This document shows, piece after piece, positions 22,800 to 36,043 of a stretch of 64,000 bases of DNA. Each line of letters opens with the position of its first letter. Positions within the stretch are counted from its first letter, which is position 1. A model generated the notes under the pieces. That model had not been told where the DNA came from. It saw only the letters and a program-made list of their open reading frames with translations, and did no database searches. The stretch covers positions 1 to 64,000 of the forward strand of contig JAIUCV010000398.1 of NCBI GenBank assembly GCA_026724425.1, in the 5' to 3' direction. Both the position numbers and the translations under genes were made by a program. The DNA comes from Erythrophleum ivorense (lineage: Eukaryota > Streptophyta > Magnoliopsida > Fabales > Fabaceae).

Positions 22800-23734
22800 G
22801 ACTTTGACTTATCTAATGATGGTTTGGTGAGGTATCAAGGTAGAGTGTGCATACCTAAAAATAAGGAGAAAAGAAATTTAGTACTATCTAAAGTCCATAA
22901 GAGTAAGTACACCATCCATTTGGATACCACTAAGATGTATAAAGATCTTATGAAAAGTTTTAGTGGCCCGAAATGAAATTGGACATAGCAAATTATGTTG
23001 CTAAGTGCCTAGTTTGTTAAAAGGTTAAGATAGAGCATAAAAAACTTAAAGGCTTGCTGCACCCTTTAAAGATTCTAAAATGAAACTGGGATAGTATATC
23101 CATGGATATTGTGATGGATTTGTCTAGGACATCCTTAGGTTATAAGGCTATTTAGGTGATTGTGGATAGGCTAACAAAGTTGCCCACTTTCTACTTATTA
23201 AGACCACTTATCCTTTAGATAAACTAGCACAACTTTATGTCCATGGAATTGTGAGATTGCACGGTGTTCCTAATAGCATTGTGTCTGATAAGGAACCTAT
23301 TTTCATATTGAAATTCTAGCATTCTTTGTAGGAAGCCTTAAGTACAAGTCTTAACTTTAGCACTACTTAGCACCCTCAGTTAAATAGACAAACTGAGAGA
23401 ACTATTCAAACTCTTGAGGATATGCTTAGGGCTAATGTGATAGAGTTCAAGAGAAATTGGGATTTATACTTACCTTTGTTTAAGTTTGTATATAATAATA
23501 ATTATCATTCTAGTATCCAGATGGCATCTTTTGAGGTGCTTTACGAGAGAAAGTGCATATAACCCTTGTGTTGGGTAAAACTTTATGAGAGGAGCCTTTT
23601 TGGTCCTGATACAGTAGATCAGACCACTTGTCAAATTGAACTCACTAAGAAGAAATTGTTAACTACTTAGAGTAGAAAGAAAAGCTATGCAGATAAGAGA
23701 AGGAGATCGTTAAAATTTCAAGTGGGAGACCATG
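22800..23734 (+). pseudogene. Integrase, zinc-binding and catalytic parts, split by element E
   Basis: Integrase inserts the cDNA in the host genome. The sequence 'RYQGRVCIPK' leads into an HHCC zinc-binding domain (two histidines in 'VHKSKYTIHLD', then C-L-V-C near 23009). The catalytic triad is readable: D at 23165-23167 in 'VIVDRLTK', D at 23287-23289 in 'SDKEP', E at 23395-23397 in 'QTERTIQT', the last two exactly 35 residues apart. A frameshift lies between the first two and many stops interrupt. At 23734, within 'VGDHV', element E interrupts the gene; it resumes at 43054 after a ccatg duplication. Confidence 0.85.
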
Positions 23735-25747
23735 TGTAATATCTTATAATTTGGTAGCTAAAATAGTCCTTAAAGAGTGGAATAAATTATTTAGAATAGG
23801 GTTCTAAGACAAGAAAAGGGTAGTTAGAACTGAAAAGGAACCGAATCAAAATTGCTTGGTTAATGAACAAGGACCCTGGAGTAAAATGAATTGAGACAAA
23901 TTAAAAGTAGAATGCTAATTATAGCATCTAGAAATAAGGGTAAGAAGCTAAGAATGGCTTGAAATTAGAGCCAAAATAGCCAAATAGAAAGAACTAAAAT
24001 CATAATGGCAAAATTGTAATGTTGGATAAAATTTTAGAAACTCAAAGAAATGAGTTTTAAATAGTAAAATTCAGCTCACTAGGGTTTTCAAAGGCTCTAA
24101 AAATCATAGGAATCATTAGAATAGGTAAAGCCCTTCTGGTATATGAATTAGGACATTGGTTGATTGAAATTTTAACCAAACTATTCTAGATTGTTTTGAA
24201 TCCTCAAATTTTCAAAAAACTTAAAAGAATGCTTATGGCTCGCCTAGGGTTTTTATTGCACTTTGAAAATTTTAAAACCTTAGAAAGATGTTTTAAGATG
24301 CCTAAGACTAAATTTGAACTAAAAAAAAGTCAAGGATGCTTCATATGTGTCAAATTCCTTAAGAGTGGAACAAAAATTCCATGGAAGCTCTTCTTCATGT
24401 ATGTCTCAACCAAGCATAGGTGAGAGTACTTAGAGAGTTGTTTTAATGATTGTAAGGTTATAAATGATCTAAATATGAATTATAGACACTAATGGAACCA
24501 TTGAAATGAATTTAGAAGTTATATTTTAAAGAGTAAATTTTTAGAGTTCAATTAGGTTTAAAGAAGCAACTTAGTACTAGGCTCTTTAAATTAAGCATGT
24601 AAAGGCTCTAATAAGTTCTATTATGGTCATATAACTCATATTAAGTGAGATTTTGGAACAAAGAAGTTGAATTATAAGGGTTGCTTCCTAAGGCATACAA
24701 AAAGGCCATATGTGCATCTAAAACCCTAATTGATATGTATAATGTAATGTCCAGTTTTCATTAAACGATGGAAACGGGCGCATTTTCAAAGTAAGTCCTC
24801 TAACATGAATTATTTAAGGTCTTAAAAATTTTGAGTAACATTATAGACTCTTAAAAATGAGAATCTTAAGCTTAGACGGAAAGAAAAACGGAGCTAGAAT
24901 GAAGAAACAAATTTTGACAGAAAACTTATGAAACATAATGGCATTTTTTTAATTTTAAGTAAATTTTGGAATTCACATAGAAGGACTTTTAAGTTCTCCA
25001 AGGTTTTCAAAGGCCCTAAAAACCATGGGAAGCCCTAGGATAGTTAAAACCCCTCTGGTAGACGTTTTCTAACATCAGTGTACTTGACCTTTGACGGATT
25101 CGTTCGGGAAGATTTTAAGTCCAATTTGAGTGATTCCAAAGGTATTTTACTAAATTGGGAACCTAAATTTTATAATGGAAAAGAAAGTTCTAAAAAAAGA
25201 GCTAAAACGAATTAGAAACAAAAATGCCAAAAATGAAGGGCAAAATGAGAATTTTTGAAAAGTCATTCTTCCTCCACCTATATATATAAGTTGCCCCACT
25301 CTCCTATTCACTTAGCCTCATATTTTTCTGCCCCAAACTAGAGAAGAAACCCTAGGAGAGTGGCACACCAAGGGAAGAAGAAGAGGAGGAGAAATCAAGG
25401 CTTGAAGCTAAGGAATTTTGGGAGTTTTTCATACTTTCTTCTTTCCAAACCTTTTCTCTTCCATTCTTCTTTGTTTCCTATGATTATAAAGAAGTTTATA
25501 AATCTGTTTTAAGGGAGAAATTAAGGAAAAATTTCAGATTTGAAGAGAGAAGCCCAAAGAAGACAAGATTCAAGTAAGAAAATAAAGAAAAATAAGGTAA
25601 TTTCTTCTTCCATGGTTGTTACCCCCTTGCTTCGCTTCTTCCTATATTTTGCCCTACTCAAGAAGTCCTAGGAGGGCTTGGTTTTTAGGCAAAACCAAGG
25701 GTGATTGTAACAACCATAATTTTGAAAATTTTCTAAGTCTGCTGGCT

Positions 25748-25975
25748 ACAGCCCGGCTATAGCGAATGTACCTGTTCGTTATAGCGAGAATCCACCTAGC
25801 TATAACGAATGTACCAGTTCGTTATAGCAAGAATGCTTCTAGCTATAACAAGTTTAGGCATCCCATACAAAAACCAAGGAGTTCTTTACAATAGTGCCAT
25901 AGTGAGAATAGGGGCCTAGGACTGATACGTACTCGTCGTAGCGAGGGTTATTTTCTGCTATAGCAAGGGTTAATT
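25748..25975. repeat. Palindrome cluster in element A
   Basis: Repeated variants such as 'ggctatagcgaatg', 'cgttatagcgagaa', 'tagctataacgaa' and 'gtcgtagcgagg'. Position relative to the TGTAACAACC end equals that in D and, mirrored, in the other family P copies. Confidence 0.72.
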
Positions 25976-26277
25976 CGAAAAAGCATGAAAAAAGAGAATT
26001 TTGCTTCTTAAAGAGTCTAGACCTTCCCCTTTTCTTCTAACTAACTTATACTTCATCCAAAATAGAGGAGAAGGCTAGAGAGACAAAGAGAAACTAAGAG
26101 AAGCTAAGAAGAAGGAAGGAAACCAAGGAAGAAAGGTAAGAACCCTTAAAAATTTTCATGCTTCTTCCTCTTGAAACTTTATTCTTTTCCTTCTAAGCTT
26201 CCTTCCCATGGGTTGTTGAGTAATATAGCTTTGTTATGACCTAGAACAAGTATAAACCCTTGAAATAGAGTGTGAGA

Positions 26278-29200
26278 TGTAACATCTGGTTCTCTAAAAA
26301 TAAGAGAAAATGTAAGGTAACGTATGATTTTTTCATAAACGAACGAAACTCATCAGATACAAAAGGAAGTCCCCCGAAATGATGTAGTTTGTAATGAACG
26401 TAATTTTCATAAAATGATGAAATGAGCCATATAAAAGTAAGTCCTCTAAAATGACTTAGATAATATCCTAAAAAATTTGGGTTGAGTCCTAGACTCGTAA
26501 AAATAATAATTCTAGGCTCAGACAAAAAGAAAAATGGAGTTAGGATGGAGAAATAATTTGCGACGGAGACTGACGAAATGTAATGATATTTTCGTAAATA
26601 AGTGAAACTTTTGGAAAACCACATAGAAGGGATTTTTAAATAAAACTTTTGAGTTGTCCAAGGTTCTCAGAGGCCCCAAAAACTATGGGAAGCCCCGGGA
26701 CTGGTAAAGTCCCTCCGGTGTATGTTTTTCAACGTCAGTTGACTCAAACTTTGACCGGTTCATTTGGTAAAGTTTTAGCTCCAAATTGAGTGATTCCAAA
26801 GGAATTTTATTAAATTATGAATCTAAATTTTATGATGAAAAAGACGGTTCTCAAAAAAGAGCTAAAATGAAGTTGAAATGAACTTGCCATTATGGAAGGG
26901 CAAAATTAGAAATAAACGCTTCTAGAATGTCCTAAACACTTCCACACTTTTCTTCCATCTTCTCCCTTTTATTGAGCACGAATTCTTCTGCCCAATTTAC
27001 AGAAAAAATAGCAGCTCCTTAGGTGCATCAAAAGGGGAAGAAAAAGAGGAAGAAAACCAAGGAGAAACTAGGTAATTTCATGGATTTTCTTGCTTTATCT
27101 TCCTCCAATCTTGTTCTCCTCTCTTCCTCCTTTCTTTCCATGGATTTTTTGAATGTTTTGGTTCTGTTTTTGGTCCAGACCTAAGGGGGAAAATTCGAAT
27201 TTGCCAAGGAGAAGGGAACCAAGGAAGAAAAGCTTTGAAAACAAGCTTGAAACTAAGGTATTTTTCCATTCTTGATGCTTCATCTTGATTGCTCCTCTTT
27301 GTGGTAGTTCAGCCAGCCTAGGGGGGATAGAAGGAGATGAATTTTAGGCAGAACCAAGGGAGAAACCTAGGGAAAAGAGTGCAAGGATTAAGAATATGGC
27401 AAGAAATTCCAAGAAAAATCAAAGGAAAACAAGTTAGAAAAGTGTAGTGTTTTCTAAGGTTTTGCAAAATCTGATTTCATGTGAATGTTTCCTTGACTAT
27501 TTGAATGTTCCCTTGAGCTCCTAAGACCTCTAGAAAGCCTCCCAAGTGACTCTCCCATCAAGGAAAAATCACAAAGTCTATGAACCTCCATTATAGTGCA
27601 TATTTCGGCCAAGCTAGCTTTATTAGGCTAGGGGATGTTTTAATTTGTTCCAACCTTGGTTTGGGACTTTATATGATGTTAGGAGATGGGAGGAACCATT
27701 GGGAAAAATTTAGGAGCCATAGATTAGGAGATTGGACAATGGTGTCCATAATGGTGCCATATGAAGTAACTTGGTCTTCCAATGGTGCAATTGAATATAT
27801 GATGGCTCCAAGGACCTTAAATGAGTCCAAGAAGTTTAGAAATAACAAGAGAATGGAGTCTAGAACTTAGATGGTATGAGTTGCTTCAATGGACCATTTA
27901 TGGAACTAATATGCCCATTATGGAACCAAGTGTGTGTTTAAGAGTGAACCTAGTGTCTTGGCTTACTTCAAGTGTGTAATTGTGTGATGTTTGTGATATC
28001 TAGGTCAAGAGAACCCTACTCCACCTAAGTGCTCTTGTGAGACCAAGAAAGGAAAGGAAGTAGCAAAGTAAGCTCGCATAAATTAAAAGGTAGCTTTCCA
28101 CCTCATTCTCTTGTATTCTTGTGTGCATATGTATATGTTGTGTGCTTGTATATATGTTCTTGTGATTTGAGAACATGCCACTTGATGTCTTGAAATTGCA
28201 TTGGTACCAATGTGTCTTCTTGAATGACTATGGTTGTGGAAAAAGCTCATAAGGGTGAGGTGATGCCAAAAGTCCCTTGATGAAGGTGAGGAGATGCCAA
28301 AAGTCTCATGGCATGGGTGAGACAAGGCCAAAAGTACCTTGAATGGGTGAGGCTAGGTCAAAAGTCCCTAGGCCAAGAGTGAGGCAAATCTAAAAGTCTT
28401 AGAAATGGGGTGAGGCTAAACCAAAAATCTCCAGAGCATGAAAGTGGTCTTGACATGTTAATGTGGCATGAAATGAGATCTATTACATACTTTATACTTG
28501 CATATTCATATATTTGATGTGTGTATGCCTTAAATATGGTGTGAATAAGTGTGTAAGCTATTGAGATTCTTGGAATCTCATCCCCCATTCCCTCTCATGC
28601 TTAAAATGTCTACGTGGTGTCCAAGGCCAAGGAAATGCAAGCCAAAAACACTAAATGGCTACACTTTGTGTAATTTGTAATATAAATTGTAATGGAGTAT
28701 CAAGAAGCATTGTACATATTATTTTTGGTTGTGTAAAACCTTGAGCATGTGTAACATGATATATAGACTATATGTATAATGTATGTGGTGTTAATTCAAT
28801 GAAGTAATGTAAATGGACCCTTGAATGGCATGTGTGTTTAGTGCATAAATGGATGTTGAGAGACCAAAATAAGATGCATGGGGTTTAGGACTATTTGGGC
28901 AATCTCTACAAGTCATATTTGTACTTTGAAACTTGCCCAAGAGGTGCCAAACAATTAAGAAAGCCATTTGGACAAATTGGTTACCCATATGGAGCAAAAA
29001 TTTACCATTTTAGGAGGCTATACCACTTTTTGTCCAAATGAGCTCTTCTTGGTCTAAAATTTGGCATGCATCTAGAACTTATTGAGAGCTTTTTTGGGAA
29101 GCTAAAGTTGGTAATTTTTGGAGGTCTATGGAATATTTGGCGAATTGTTGAAGTTGAGAATTTTTCTAGTTTTGGCCCTTGGTACTGTAGCACTAGTTCG

Positions 29201-29997
29201 AAATTAAATTCTATCACTCATGTGGCAAACGTTGTCCAATTACCACGAGACTTTATACAGAGAAACTAGAAATTCCAGTGACTTGTGCCAACTGGAAGCA
29301 CCTCATTTGGAGGTCTAGAAAGGGAGATATGAATTTTTGAACATTCTGCCCAGTATCAAGACCCTTACCCGACCTGAGTTACTGTTCTATTGAATTTTGA
29401 GATTTAGGCAACCGAAGCTAGTCTGAAAATATTTTTTTCCTCTAGCTAACATCCATAGCTTTCCATATTGGTATCATTTGCATGGATTGGAGTCTTTTGA
29501 AATTAATTGGATTTTTCAAAGTTTGCTGTAGAATTTGTGACAGCATCAGGAGGCAGCTTGACCTCTGGACATTTTCGGATGTCAAATGCCCTCTGTGATA
29601 GATGTTATGGTCTAGGCATATTTTTATAGACATCTGTAGCTTTCCAGAATGGCTAAGAATGTGTAATTTCAATTTTTTTAGAATTAGTTATGATTTTTCA
29701 AAATTTGGCCAGAAAAGGGGCCAAATTTGGCTGAAAATAAACCTCTATATTCTAGGTTCCATTTCAGTTTTCATGAATTGTGGGCATGATTTTATGATGC
29801 AAATGAGTTGTACACATGTAATTAAATATGGGAAAGTATAGTGTGAGATCACTCAGCCCACATGGCACCGAACAAAATTTTTATACGCAACGCAACGCAA
29901 AAATAATCAATACTTTAATGCCAATTTCTTTCCTCTCACATGAATTGATTGATATGAGGTATAAAAATAGTATGGATAAGCTAAGAAATTATGGTAT
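26278..29997 (+). repeat. Element B, first LTR unit
   Basis: About 3.72 kb with an intact TG start. Contains the donor-like 'ctaag/gtattt' at about 27257, 'aaaag/gtagct' at about 28089, the minisatellite and hairpin, and the closing block around 29870 with 'caacgcaacgcaaaaata'. The right end is estimated from alignment with C and I. Confidence 0.75.
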
Positions 29998-32900
29998 TAA
30001 GGTCCCAAAAAATTTGGAAAGCATTTTAGCCTCTTAAAAATGAGAATCTTAGGCTTAGATGGAAAGAAAAATGGAGCTAGAATGAAGAAACAATTTCTTA
30101 CAGAAAACTTACAAAATGTAATGGCATTTTCATAATTTTGAGCAAATTTTGGAATTCACACAGGAGAACTTTTTAAATGAAAGTTTTGAATTCCCCAGGG
30201 TTCTCAAAGGCCCTGAAAACCATGGGAAGGCTTGGGACAGCTAAAACCCCTCTGATGGACGTTTTCTAACGTTGGTGTGCCCAAACTTTGACAAACTCGT
30301 TCAGAAATATTTTAACTCTGATTTGAGTGATTCCAAAGGCATTTTACTAAATTGGGAACCTAAATTTCATAATGGAAAAGACGATTCTAAAAAAAGAGCT
30401 AAAACAAAGGAGAAACGAAAATGCTAAGAACAAAGGGCAAAATGAGAATTTTTGAAAAGTGTAACTTCCTCCCACCTATATATATGATGCACCCTTCTTC
30501 TCCCTTCATGTTGCATGACCAAGTTCTGCCCAAAACTAGAGGAAAACCCTAGGGAGAGTGGCGCACAAGAGGAAGGCAAAGAGGAGGAGAAATCAAAGGC
30601 TTATGGTATGGAAATTTAGTAGTTTTTCATGCTCTTTCTCTTCTAAACCTCTTCTCCTTCATTCTCCTTTATTTCCTATGATTATAATGAAGTATATGGA
30701 TCTATTTTAAAGGAGAAATTGAGGGAAATTTTTTATTTGAAGAGAAAAGCTCGAAGAATACAAGATTCAAGTGAGAAAGAGTAAGAAAACAAGGTAAATC
30801 TTACATCCCATGATAGCTACTCCTCCCCCTTTCTTCTCCATATTTTGTCCCATGTATGTAGATGCTAGAGGGCTGGAATTTTGAGGAGAACCAAAGGTGA
30901 ACTCTATGAATTTAAGGGAGGAGAGTAAGAATATGCAAAGAAATTCAAGAAAAGGCCATGGAATTTCAAGGTGCAAAACCTAGGGTTTCAAGTGCACCTT
31001 GTAAAATCTAATTTTGTATGATGATTTCTAGGCATAAATAAGAGTTTAAATGAGTTCCCAAGATCCCTAAAAGGCTCCCCATATGCATCCTCCCTTAAGA
31101 AAACAAAGCAAACTCTAAAATGCCCCATTTCTTCCATAACCTCGCCTAAAGGGGCTTGTGTAGCTAGGGAGAGTTTTAAATTTTTCTAAGCCCATTTTTG
31201 AGTCATATATGATGAATGAATATGAGGGGAAGCCTTGGGAGAAATTTAGAAACCATAGAAAGTAAGTTACTGCTTTATGTTCCATATTATGACCTAAAGA
31301 AGCAACATGTAGTTAGGCTCTTAGTTTTAATTGTGTAATAACTCCAAGAGGCTTAAAAGGAGTCGAGAATCATATTTGAAAGAAAAAATGGAGCCTAAAA
31401 TTTATTTGAAGGGTGTTGTTTCGTTAGGTGCAATTATGAAACTATAGTGAGGTTTATAGATCAAACTAGAGTTCAAGCAAGTGTATGGCCTTAGAATTAA
31501 TTCCATGAACCTAATGGCTTCCATAAATTGTGTTTAGGCCAAGAGAAAACTTCCCTACACTTTTGTGTGTGTGTGGCCAAAAAGGAGAGCTTGGATTCAA
31601 AGGAAAAAGTGTGTAATTGTGTACAAGGTAGCTCTCTCCACCTTCTCTCATGCATGGATGTGTGCTTAGCTTGTCTTAAATATATTTATGTGTATTTTTA
31701 AGCCATGAAAGTGTTCTAGCATGACTTTAATTCCATGGTACCATGATGTTACAATATGCTCTTATATCATATTTTTGATGTGTACTTGGGTTTACTTGAG
31801 TGTGGTGAGGCCAAGAACCCTTAGCCATGGTGAGAATGAGCCAAGAACCCTTGAGATTGGTTAAGACAAAGCAAAGAGTCTCCTAAAAGTAAGATGGGCT
31901 CCCAAGAGTATGGTTGAGTCTAAGAATCTCTTAAAGAATGGGTGAGGCAAGTCCAATATCCACAAGAAATTGGATGAGGCCAATCCACTTGCTTGGCAAG
32001 CCTTTGTATGCTATGTATGACATTCTCAAATGATGAAAATACTTCTTGAATGTTTGCACATGTCAACATGACCATACATGCATTTATGAGACTTGTTTGC
32101 ATCCATTATGTATGATTGAATGAGAGATGAGTTATTGGGATTCTTTGAATCTCATTCTCTCCTCTCCAATGATCTAACATGCTAGGTGAACCAAGTGGAC
32201 AAAGTAATGGAAGCCAACTATCTTGAGGAAGAGAATTTGATAACAAAATGCATGGTTTTTAGTTCTTTAAAGCCATATCCATGTCAAACGATGCAACCCA
32301 TACTTGTATATGGTCTATGACCTTTGGAACATATATAATTATGATAATATATGATGTAGAAATGAAAGAATGTGTTATATAAATGATAGGATGTAAATTG
32401 AGTATATATGGACAATGTGGCTTCATGAATGGGCATTATGGATTTATGCATATGTGTGGATGAAATGACCAAATGTGATGTATGGAGTTTAGGACCATTT
32501 GGGCAGTCTACACAAGTCTTAATTATGTATTTAGACTTGCCCAAGAGGTGCTAACACCCAAGGAAAGCCATTTGGATATTTTGGTATCCCCATATGGAGC
32601 TAAAATTGACCATAATAGAACCTTATACATTTTTTATCCAAATAAGCTCTTCTTGATCTTATATTTGTCATGAAATTAGATCTTGTTGAAAGTTTTTTGG
32701 GAAAAAGAACATAATTTTTAAAGGTCTATAGAATATTTGATGAATTTTCACAGCTGAGAAATTTTCTAGTTTTGGTCATATCACTGTTTATATTGGTCCG
32801 AAAATAAAATCTGTCACACAGGGCCCAAATGATGTCCAATTGCCACAAAATTTTATACAGAGAAACTATACATTCCCAATGACTCGTGCCAACTAGAAGC

Positions 32901-33585
32901 ACCTCATTTGGATGTCTAAAGAGGGAGATATGAATTTTCAAAGAATCTATCCAGTATTAGGAACTTCACCCAACCTCAGTTATTGTTCGATTGAATTTTG
33001 AGTTATTTTTTTCCTCTAACTAACATCTACAGCTTTCTAGATTAGTATCATTTGCATAGATTGGATTTTTATGGAATTAATTGAACATTTTTGAAGTTTG
33101 CTGCAGAATTCTATGATAACACCATTGGACAGCCTGACCTATTTACAATTTTGCATGTCAAACATCCTCTGTGGTGGATGTTATGATCTGGACCTATTTT
33201 TAGAATAAATTAGACATCTGTAGCTTTCTAGAATGGCTAAAAATGTTTGATTTTTATTTTTCTAGAATTAGTTATGATTTTCCAAAGTTAGGACAGAAAA
33301 GGGGCAAAAGTTGACCGAAAATATATGTGTTTATTTCATGCTTTCCTTTGAGTTCCTTGAGATGTAGGCCACTTTTGATGATGCAAATGAGTTATATTCA
33401 TGTAATTAAATATGGAAATATGTTGTATGAGCTCACACGATCCATGTGACACCGAATGAATTTTTCATATATGACGCAACACAAGAAAATGCATTATTTT
33501 AATTCCCCTTTCTTGCTCTTTCATGGAAATTATGAATGTGAGCATGTGAATATTGTGAAATGAGCTAGAAATATATGGTGTTACA
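29998..33585 (+). repeat. Element B, second LTR unit lacking about 100 bp at its 5' end
   Basis: About 3.59 kb. It starts inside the LTR and ends with an intact GGTGTTACA. Its early part is closer to C and I than to the first unit ('cttagatggaaagaaaaatg' near 30053), so the two LTR units may not be sisters from one element. Confidence 0.7.
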
Positions 33586-36043
33586 TGAGAAGTTAAGAAA
33601 TGCAAAGGAATTAAAGGAAGAACTAGTGAAATTCTAGAGGAAGAAACTAGAGATTCTTAAATACTTTGTAGAGTTTGCCTTTATACAAGAATCCCCTAAC
33701 CTTTGTGAGTTTTTATTGAGTTTTAAGAGAGTAATTGAGTGTTATTTATTGTGTCTAGGCCCATGAGAATCGGCTCCATCTAGTTGTGATTGTGAGACCA
33801 ATGAGGGAGAAGAAAAGTTGAAAGGAAAGACTTATGTTAGCTTGTAAGGTAGCTCTTCACTCTTTCTTAATGCATTCTTGGATGTGTGATGGTCATTCTA
33901 TGCTTGTTTGTGCACTTGTATTGTGACACATGCCATTTGATGTTGCCTTGATGCATTGGTATCAATTTGCTTATATTTTGGGTTGTGAAAATTGCTCTTA
34001 AAGGGTGAGGTAGTGCCAAAAGTCTCATGTGATAGGTGAGGTAGAGCCAAAGTCCATAGAAATGGGTGAGACAAGGCCAAAAGTCTTATGGATGAGTGAG
34101 GCCAATCCAAAAGTCTCAAAAATAGGGTGGGGCTAGACCAAAAGTTCCTAGAGCCTATTCTTGGCATTGATATGGTTTTCATGGCATGTAAATCATGTGT
34201 TGTATGATTTTGAATAGTAAATGCCTACTTGCATGCTTTGACTTATTTATATGCCTTGATTGCTTCCTTGAATGAGTGTATGAGCTATTGAGATTCTATG
34301 AATCCACCCCCTTTCATCTCCCATCTTAACATGTTAGGTGGAGTTCAAGGAGACCAAAGTGCAAACCAAGGAGCCTAGTTGAGCATGCTTAGCTAGTTGT
34401 ATAACTTATTTTGTTTCTTTTGATGTAAAGAAGTGTCAAAATGGATATGTACATATTATTTTTTAGATGTAAATATTTGATCAAGTGTAGAAATATGTAT
34501 AAATGATATGTGAACCATGTATAGAGCCAAAGCAATGGAAATGAGATTTGGCCCTTTGATGGCTTGTATGTAGTAGTGCATTTTTACCTGTAGCATGGTG
34601 AGTTTGAGATGTGTGATAATTTTTACCACTTGGGCAATTCATATATGCTATGTTAATGCTTTGAAACTTGCTCAAGAGGTGCTAAAACATGTAGGAGGCC
34701 ATTTAGACTTACTTTGAACCATATATAATGTCAAATTTGCCAAATTCGTGAGCTATGTTAAGATATGACCAAATGAGCTCCTCTTTATATGAAATTTTGC
34801 ATGCATCTAGAGCTTATTAAGAGCTTTTTGGAAAGCTAAAGTACAGAATATTTAGAGGTCTAGGGAATATTTGGTGAATTGTTGAAGTTGAAAAATTTTC
34901 TAGTTTTGGTTAGTATACTGTGCTAATGGGCCCAAAATTAAATCTATGTCAATTATGAGGCAAAAGGTGTCCAATTGTCATAAAATTTTATGGATATAGA
35001 CTAGATATCCATAGTGACCTATAAAAACTAGAAGCACCTCAATTGGAGGTTTGTAGAGGGAGAAATAATCTTCTGAAGTTCTGTGTCAGCATTAGGGATG
35101 CCATCCGACCTTTATTATTGTTCCATTAGTTTTTAAGGTCCAAAGTCTACTAAAATTATTTTTTTCCTCTAGTTAACATCCGTAGCTTTCCAAATTGGTA
35201 TAGTTTACACATATTGGATTTTTGTGGAATTAGTTATGAATTTTTGAAATTCATGACAGTAAACTATATCTGTACCAGGGATAGCCAGACCTTTATGCCT
35301 TTTTCGATGTCAAACATGGTCAAAAAGCTGGCATTGTGGTTTGGAATTATTTTTACTGTGAAGTTAACATCCAGAAATTTCCAAAAAGCTATGGTTATCT
35401 TGATTCCTATTTTTTTAGAATTAGTTATAATTTTTCAAAGTTAGAGCCAAAAATATGACTTTTGGACCCATTTTGAGAAATTGCATTTTCTAGTTTTTGA
35501 CTTCATATCCATGGTTCATAGGTTGTTTTATGTTATGTATGAGTGGTATGACTGGAGTTTGAGTATAGAATGTGATTGACGGGTTAATGGGACCCACGGG
35601 ACAAAGTATGACCTTTTAAACCTCGACTTAAAGCTTAAAATGCCACAGTTTTTACTCTTTTCTTTGGAAATTCATGGAATCAAGCCTAAGTGGAAGTTAG
35701 TTTAGGTAAATACATTATGGTGTTATAGTGATTCTTAGGAAAAAGGGTATGAAAATTAAGAATATGCAAAGAGAATTAACAAATAACAATGAAAATTTAA
35801 TATGCAAATTCTAGGGTTTCATATGTTCCTTGTAAAATTTGATTTGATACTTTGATTTCTATATTTAAATGAGAGTTTAAATGAGCTCCTAAGATCCCTA
35901 TAAGTCTCCCCATATGCTTCCTCTATCAAGAAAATAAAGCAAAGTCCATGGAGAGCAAATTGCTTCCTAGGTTCGGGCAAGAGGGGTTTGTATACCTAGA
36001 GATAGTTTTAAATTTTTCTAAACCCATTTTTTGAGTCATATAT

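Larger units (their letters stand above)
26278..33585 (+). mobile_element. Element B, two tandem family Q LTRs without internal region (TSD tgaga)
   Basis: It begins TGTAACATCTGG and ends ATGGTGTTACA, flanked by tgaga at 26273-26277 and 33586-33590. At 7,308 bp it is twice a family Q LTR. The first unit runs to about 29997, where 'aagaaattatggtatt' matches an LTR end. The next bases, 'aaggtcccaaaaaattt', match a family Q LTR about 75-110 bp inside its start. The two units carry separate minisatellites (28240-28435 and 31795-31985) and hairpins (28563-28579, about 32138). No primer-binding site or coding sequence lies between them. Confidence 0.82.
25706..35727 (+). mobile_element. Element A, family P solo LTR (TSD gtgat) holding B
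   Basis: It begins TGTAACAACC and ends GGTGTTATA, flanked by gtgat at 25701-25705 and 35728-35732. Net length without B is about 2,709 bp, matching the other family P copies. The palindrome cluster is at 25748-25975; after B it continues with minisatellite 33995-34150 and hairpin at about 34291. Opposite orientation to the copies at 8816, 13912 and 48032. Confidence 0.86.

Noticed and set aside
26241..26624. A 127-codon minus-strand frame
   Set aside because: It crosses the insertion boundary between element A and element B (26278), so it cannot be an ancestral gene.
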